Source of the DNA: Patagioenas fasciata
Lineage: Eukaryota > Chordata > Aves > Columbiformes > Columbidae
Length of the DNA stretch: 64,000 bases
Direction: 5' to 3'
NCBI RefSeq assembly: GCF_037038585.1
Contig: NC_092541.1
Location: 5,025,445 to 5,089,444 of the forward strand
The position numbers and the translations under genes are program-made. Shown here in pieces: positions 58,219-64,000 of the stretch. The notes beneath the pieces are model-generated. The model worked only from the letters and a program-made list of their open reading frames with translations, was not told the DNA's origin and made no database searches. Position 1 is the first letter of the stretch. Every line of letters begins with the position of its first letter.

Positions 58219-58464
58219 TTCTATCTTTATTCTGGACACTTACAGGTAACTTTGTTTTGACTTTTGCTGTTGAAGTCTTGTGAAGTTTTATGATGTAGAT
58301 AGAAACTTCTGCCACGCCACTATTTACTGTAATTCCACTCAGACATCTCAAGCCAGCACATGAAAGAAGCCTGCATGGCAGAGCAGGCATGTCAGAAATG
58401 AGGAAATGAAATGACAGCATTGATGGCCCCAAAATAGAAACTTTACATATGATACTCTGCTTTG

Positions 58465-58539
58465 GACGTGAGTCTGCTGGGAAATTACTGCCCGCGTGCA
58501 GTGACTGTGATCCTGGGGCGGTGCAGGAGCAGTATAAAA
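58465..58539 (+). promoter_or_regulatory. Gene 13 core promoter
   Basis: TATAAAA at 58533-58539; conserved block preceded by GGACGTGAG as in gene 9. Exon 1 ends at 58599. Confidence 0.87.
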
Positions 58540-58971
58540 GCGGGTCCTTCTCCTGACTCTCTCATACACTCCTCTTGCCTCCATCTCCTTGGGATCAAGG
58601 TGAGTATGAAGCCCTATCTCCACCTCCTTCTCCTCCTCCTCCTTTAAGATTTCTCATTGCATTCCTGCCCCTTAGTCCCAGGATATTTGTACCGTGCGAG
58701 GGAATCGGTCAGAAAGTGTGACATGGTGGTATATTGTTTGAGGTGTCTCCTTGAGCTGTGGGCAAGGTGGAATCCCCTTGGGCTTCATCGCTTCTGGCAG
58801 GGCTTGCCTGAGAGGAAGGAGAAGTGCGTGTGCTCCCTACACAGTGTCCAGCTCCTGTCTGCAGGCTGTACCTTGTCTTACTCATGCTGGGGTGACAAGC
58901 TGCTCCTCACCTGTCTTTGCTGCTCTTCTTCCCCCTGCCCTCTCTCCCAGGCACAGCTCCAGCCACAAGAC

Positions 58972-59280
58972 ATGTCCTGCTACAACCAGTGCCTGCCCTG
59001 CCAGCCCTGCGGCCCAACCCCACTGGCCAACAGCTGCAATGAGCCCTGTGTCAGGCAGTGCCAGGACTCTAACGTTTACATCCAGCCCTCCCCCGTGGTG
59101 GTGACCCTGCCCGGCCCCATCCTCAGCTCCTTCCCGCAGAACACCGCCGTGGGATCCTCCACCTCCGCCGCTGTTGGCAGCATCCTCAGCTCTCAGGGAG
59201 TGCCCATCAACTCCGGGGGCTTTGGTTTCTCTGGCTTGGGCAGTGACATCTGCGGCACAAGGAGGAGTTTCCCCTGTTAA
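58972..59280 (+). CDS. Feather beta-keratin, gene 13 (class A)
   Basis: 102 residues, class A with Gln6 for Pro6 ([14 protein letters not shown]), a change shared only with gene 1, as is the synonymous CCA codon in the TPLAN segment. The remainder equals gene 3 (NVYIQPSP, F86, D92, RRSFPC). Intron 58600-58950 (351 bp) with the 13-bp deletion of gene 9; its last part reads CTTTGCTGCTCTTC where other A genes have CTCCCCNGCTCTTC. Start fixed by the acceptor at 58948-58950. The upstream ORF from 58657 is intronic read-through. Its convergent partner would lie beyond the window. Confidence 0.96.
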   Translation: MSCYNQCLPCQPCGPTPLANSCNEPCVRQCQDSNVYIQPSPVVVTLPGPILSSFPQNTAVGSSTSAAVGSILSSQGVPINSGGFGFSGLGSDICGTRRSFPC

Positions 59281-59686
59281 AGCTGCTGGTGATGGCCCTG
59301 GGGAAGGAAACCAGGGACACACAAGACGGGACTGGACTGGGGAGGGAGATTTGGGTTGTTGGTTTCAGAGGGGCTGAGCAACCCCAGCATCTCTTGTAAA
59401 AAGACGGGACCAGTCTGGGCTCTCGGGAATCTTGGCCCATGCCGCATTTCCCCTCTTCCCGTGTCTCCCGTTCCTCTTGTTTCCTTGTTCTCCTGTGCTC
59501 CCCTGGGCTGTGAGCCTCACAAAGTCAGCCTAGGGAGGACCTGCTGGCCCTGCTCCCTCTGTGGGACAGGCAGACGGAGACCTGGTTCAGTCTCTCCACA
59601 GCCATGAGTCGCAGACTCCTGTCTGCCGCTGATGCTTCCTGCTCCAGGATCTCCACTCAGATCGATCTCTTTCCCTCTTTCGTCTC

Positions 59687-59692
59687 ATTAAA
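59687..59692 (+). terminator. Poly(A) signal ATTAAA, gene 13
   Basis: ATTAAAGTTCTTCTGCACC. Confidence 0.8.
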
Positions 59693-59837
59693 GTTCTTCT
59701 GCACCTGAGCTCATGTCTCTGTGTCATCTTTTCCTCTGCAGATGCTTTCCCAAGGTGCCCAGGAAGAAGAATGGTCTTCAAGAATTATGCTGGGAGGGAT
59801 GTCTTTAGTGTGGTTGTGTGGTGGTTCTTGGCACAAT

Positions 59838-60427
59838 TGTGTTTATTCTGACTGGGATGGAATTCTCTTTCCCTACAGCAGTGTTCATAATGCTGTGCTT
59901 TGCAGCTGTAGCTGGAACGGTTCTGATGACGGCATATCTGTGTTTTGGCTTTTGCTGAGCAGTGCTTGCACAGCAGCAAAGTTGTGTCTCCAGCCACACT
60001 CCAAAAGTCCAGTAGGCTGGTGCTTAGACCAGAGTCTGGGAGGGGACATAGGCAGGACATCTGCAGGACAGCAGATTCAGAGTGACCAAAGGGACATTCG
60101 ATACCATATGACATTGTGGTCAGCAAGAAATGTGAGACAAATAAGGAGGAAGTGGAGGGGCCATTCAATATTTGTCCATTGATTTTCAAAGCAACCACTA
60201 CACGTACTCTGGCCTTCCTTTGCAGGAGTTGGGTGAAAATCACCTCCTGATAGAAAACAGGGAAGAAATCTTTTTTACTATGTTTTTCTTGTCTACATGG
60301 CCCCTGCATTTCTTCCTCACACTGCATGTATCTCAGCCTACAGCTCTGTAATGTCTGTAATTCTCCATGTCTTGCTCAAGGAGGTAAAAGTGATAGAGCA
60401 TCTTGGTGGACATCTGGTGATCAGACA
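59838..60427 (+). mobile_element. Avian ERV LTR relic, unit VI
   Basis: Counterpart of 10081-10670. Confidence 0.6.
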
Positions 60428-60847
60428 AGGTCACCTCACTCCAGTCTTTTTGGTGCTTCCTGTGGGGTTTGAGACAGCAGCAGTTTTGATTTGAGCAGGT
60501 GTTAGCTGTAGCAGTTACCAATTTACAGGCCTCTGTGCAGCGCAGGCAGTTTGATCGGTGAACTGCTTATCTCTCGATTTTGCTGATGTTTGGAACATGT
60601 TAATAGAACCAAACGCTCTGGGCTTTGTCCTGGAATTGGGACCCTTACAGTGCTGGGGAGCTGTCTAGTGGAGATGCTGAGGGAATTCAGCTCCCTCTTC
60701 CCAGAGAAACCGACATGGGGGTGTTTTCTTGTGTATACCCCCCGGGTCCTTGCTCATCCTTAAGTGAGATGTTTACTGCTATTAATTAAAACCGTTGATT
60801 TAATGTCAGGTTTGTGGACTCTGGTGTATTGCTGGGGATAACTGCAA
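60428..60847. other. Unassigned convergent spacer, unit VI
   Basis: No gene seen; counterpart of 10671-11090. Confidence 0.4.
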
Positions 60848-61091
60848 GTTCTTCTGCATCCCAGCCCAATCCTCTGTGTCATCCTTTTCCCTGCAGACAC
60901 TATCCCAAGATATCCATTGAGAGAAATGTTCCTCACGGTGATTCTGGGAAGCAGCTCTTAGGCATGGTTGGACAATGGTTGTTAACACAAAGATTTTTAA
61001 GTGAACGACTGTGGCCAGTCTTTTCAAAGTACTTGTTCTTCAGAAGACGGTCAGGCATCGATCTGGTGCTGCAAAGTCGTGGGTGATTGCA
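60848..61091 (+). repeat. Relic of keratin-gene 3' flank, unit VI
   Basis: Counterpart of 11091-11334. Confidence 0.7.
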
Positions 61092-61279
61092 TTTGCATAA
61101 CTAGTTATATAATTTTATTTTTTTTCTCGTTTTTTCTCTTCTCCTCTAGGAGTGTCCTTATCTTGACCCAAAGGTATTTTGCTCTCCTTGTCTTCCAAAT
61201 CTGTCCCCATACTACTGGGACAGTGAACGAAGAGAACAGTTGGTAGGTGATTAATGCTGACTGGGTTGTACACACCACA
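61092..61279 (+). mobile_element. LTR tail fragment, unit VI
   Basis: Counterpart of 11335-11521; truncated fossil. Confidence 0.5.
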
Positions 61280-63283
61280 GAGACCAACACGCAGTGCATG
61301 TCATCCTCATCTTGCTCCTTGCAGTTCTCTGCCCAGAGCTTCCTGGGAATGTTTCTGGAGGGATGGAGCAGGGAGAGGCACTGGCAGGAGAAGAGGCAGC
61401 GGGTGAAGGCTGAGTGTCTCCAAGGGCTCTTCAGAATGTCTCTAAAGCAGAATGGTGAGCAGCAGCATGGTTGCAGAGAAGTTTGCAAATGAGGAAAGGA
61501 GCTGCCCAGCTGCTCTAGGACACAGGTGGGCAAGATGATGCATGTCCAGATAGAGCCAGCCCTGTTTCTCAATGAATCCCTCATGCCCTGAGAAGCAGCA
61601 GCCCAACAGCAGGGCCAGAGAACGGTGCTTTTGCAGTAATGTCAGTAAAGAGGTGCAACTCCAGCACTGTTCCTGGGGACCAAGGACACTCATCAGCATC
61701 CTGGCCAAGGTGATCAGCACCTCAGCTAGGAGATCTAGGGTAGTGACTATCCCAGTCTTCTGAGTACTCACCTGAAAGCACCTGCAACAATGCTGCAATG
61801 CAAGAAAGATGTGTTGCAAGAAAGATGTGTTGCAAGAAACACCTGGGCCAAGTAGACTGTGTTCAGCAGACGGTGTTTGAGGATGGTGAGGAGCTGGAGC
61901 ACTTGTGTGGGGAGCAGTGTGTGGGGGCACGGGGCTTGCTGAACATGAAGAAAATATATGGTGTGAAAACGAAGAAGAGCTTTGGAATAGCAATGGTGAC
62001 ATCCTGCAGAAGACAGATCCAGGCTCAACACTGGGAGTGTGTGGTTGGAGGACTAGAGACAATGGGCTCATGTTCAGACATGAGAGGTTTGTTTGGTAGG
62101 AAGAAAATGGTTTTCTGCAAAAGGTGGGTCAAGCAGTGAAAGAGGTTTCCCGGGGACGTTGTCCGGTCACCCTCCTTGGACATGGTCACCGTTTATTGCA
62201 GGGTGACAATAAACTGTGGCAGATGGTCTCTGTTAACCACCCTGCCCTCTCTACTAAGGAAAGTTAATAGGAGGAAAATGGAGAGAGATTTGCGAGTTGG
62301 AAAAGTTAAAAATGCTTTACTAATGCTACTAATAAACAGAGAAAATAATACAAAATATGCAAAACCATTCTTGAATTTCCTGAGGAAATACAGTGTTTCC
62401 CACCATGGAGCTGGTGTCACTCCAGTGGCTGTATGTGGGAGATTTGAGGGATTTTCTTGAAGTTAATGTGTGGATGGGTTTCTCTTAGATGAAGATTTGT
62501 TACTGAACTAGCCATGCCCAAAGGAATTTCAAGGCCCCCTCAAAAGTAGAAAACAGGAGCTGCTGTGGGAGTGAGGCAGTTCTACAATAACAGGGCCTCA
62601 AGAAGACGTAAATCAACAGACCTATGAGCAGTGAAACTCGGGCGTGTGGACAGCTCATGAACATAGACAATATACAATCAGCTAATGCATGCTTGAAGCG
62701 TGGAAGCGTGATCAGGAAATAACTGCATATATAAGGAGGATTGTTTGTGTAATAAATGGCTTTGCTTGAATTCATATTGAATTGTGTGGAGTCCATGAGT
62801 TTTCTCCCTTTCAGCTGCAGGGCAGGCACCCAGAAGTCCTGGGCTGGACTCCTCAGTAAACCAGAACTGGATTCAGAGATGCAGGGTCTGGAACCAGGCC
62901 TAGGATCGCAGGCACAAGAGGCAGGGTCCTCTTCAGATGCCGGCCATGGTCGAAGAGAATGAGACCCTTGTGATCTCTCACTCTTGGGGACGTGCAAAAT
63001 TTATCAGTAAACTTGACTGACATAGCAATAGTTCTAAACCTGGGACTCTTCTGCATATCATTGCTACCGTTATCAGCTCCAGAGTGAAGAGTGTCTGAAA
63101 AAACATGCAGCCAAATTCAGAAAAGTGCAGTTACTTAGAAGAACTTAGGTGAAGGGAAAATTTACTAAAAGAGAAACTGGTCTTGTTTTTAAAAAGACCA
63201 GGACAGACACTCATGGCTTGAGACCAATGATCTCTGAAGGTCATTTGCAACTTGATTATGCTCTGATGCTACGGTGCCAAGAC
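61280..63283. other. Long convergent spacer, unit VI
   Basis: No supportable gene; counterpart of 11522-13513. Contains a local tandem duplication AAGAAAGATGTGTTGC at about 61803-61834, which lengthens the minus-strand frame here. Confidence 0.4.
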
Positions 63284-63526
63284 AGCCTTTTTGTGCCTTC
63301 TTGGTCCACTGGATACAGGGCCAGCAATGAGGAGGAGGAGCTCAGGTTCACAGGCAAGAAGACAGGCATTGTGCAGGAGCTGACCTGAATGCTCTAAGGT
63401 AAGAAAAGATGGCAGAAGGCATCATCTATGCACCAACTAGAAGATCGTACGATCTGTGTACCCCAGGTCATGGGACAAGTTTTATCAAAGATGTTGTGGC
63501 AGTATTTTCCCTTTCCATTCTCCAGC
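63284..63526 (+). repeat. Direct repeat, first copy, unit VI
   Basis: Counterpart of 13514-13759. 67 bp following it in other units is missing (join at CAGCAAATCC). The second copy lies beyond the window. Confidence 0.8.
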
Positions 63527-63786
63527 AAATCCTCCATGTAAAGACCAAGTCAGGGAAGCCTTGGAGCATCTCCACCTTTCCTGTAAGCCTTGTTCTAAGG
63601 GAAGTTGGCCTGTTAACACTGGGGTGGCCTTTACCCGAGCCTTGCTTTTGCTGCCGACCTACCTGGAAGAAGAACTTCTTCCTGACCTCCATGTGCTGTG
63701 CCTGACTCAACACCAGGTGATTTGTGGCTTTCCTGACCCCTACCCTGCATTCTCAGCCTGGCAAACATTATTCCCACAGCTGAGGT

Positions 63787-64000
63787 CATAGAATCATTGG
63801 GTCGTTTTGGTTGTAAGAGACCCTGAGGATCATTGGGTCCAACCATAAGCTAACTCAAGCGCTAAGTCATGTCCCAACAACTTCTTTTATACGACTTTCA
63901 AAGACCTCCAGTGATGTTGACTCCACCACTTCCCTGGTCAACCTGTTCCAATGCCTGACAACAGTTTACATTAAGAATTTTTTCCTAATATCCAATTTAA
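63787..64000 (-). mobile_element. CR1 LINE 3' fragment, unit VI (cut by window edge)
   Basis: Counterpart of 14083-14385; only the first 214 bp are in the window. Confidence 0.83.

Larger units (their letters stand above)
48387..58532 (+). repeat. Tandem unit V (genes 11 and 12), 10,146 bp
   Basis: Same order as unit I. Confidence 0.9.
58533..64000 (+). repeat. Tandem unit VI (gene 13), partial
   Basis: Holds the A gene and most of the convergent spacer; cut by the window edge inside the CR1 fragment, before the expected next B gene. Confidence 0.88.

Noticed and set aside
1-64000. CRISPR array, tRNA, rRNA or bacterial features
   Set aside because: The tandem repeats are 10-kb eukaryotic units and hexanucleotide tracts; no tRNA or rRNA signature was recognised by eye.

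Overview
The window is a piece of bird genome: a tandem array of 13 intact feather beta-keratin (corneous beta-protein) genes, five of its repeat units complete. The evidence for a bird is the 101-102 residue feather-keratin proteins, each with a Cys-rich head starting MSCYN, the conserved beta-sheet core and a Gly/Cys tail; the CR1 LINE copies; and avian-type LTR relics. The [11 protein letters not shown] start differs from the MSCFDLCRPC form I know from chicken, so a neoavian bird is more likely than a galliform. This is inference from memory of the family.

Every gene has the classic feather-keratin layout: a TATA box (TATAAAA), a short non-coding exon 1, one intron of 344-365 bp in the 5' UTR (GTGAGT...CAG), a single coding exon, and an ATTAAA poly(A) signal about 400 nt after the stop. 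Orientation alternates strictly (+ - + - ...). Plus-strand genes 3, 5, 7, 9, 11 and 13 are one paralogue class (A, with NVYIQPSP at residues 34-41). Minus-strand genes 2, 4, 6, 8, 10 and 12 are another (B, with RVVIEPPA). Gene 1 lies on the plus strand but mixes A and B features.

One A gene and one B gene form a unit of about 10.13 kb, repeated from about 8763 to the right edge. Within a unit, A and B converge across about 5.2 kb of repeat-rich DNA. Each B gene then diverges from the next A gene across about 2.6 kb (1.7 kb between genes 6 and 7). The spacings are nearly invariant: 5201-5205 bp between poly(A) signals and, except for genes 6/7, 2591-2610 bp between TATA boxes.

The leftmost interval (genes 1-2) differs. 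It lacks several blocks present in later units and carries an internally deleted CR1 LINE that the other units lack. Later convergent spacers hold an avian LTR relic, a second LTR tail, a relic of keratin 3' flank, a 245-bp direct repeat pair and a CR1 3' fragment. Divergent spacers hold a solo-LTR-like block, and a polypyrimidine hexanucleotide tract next to the A promoter only.

Site patterns show continuing concerted evolution: a B-type tail in gene 7, the close similarity of genes 4 and 10, and spacer haplotypes shuffled between units. I see no non-keratin protein gene and no tRNA, rRNA or CRISPR. The genes presumably act together to supply large amounts of small corneous protein to feather barb, barbule and rachis cells.
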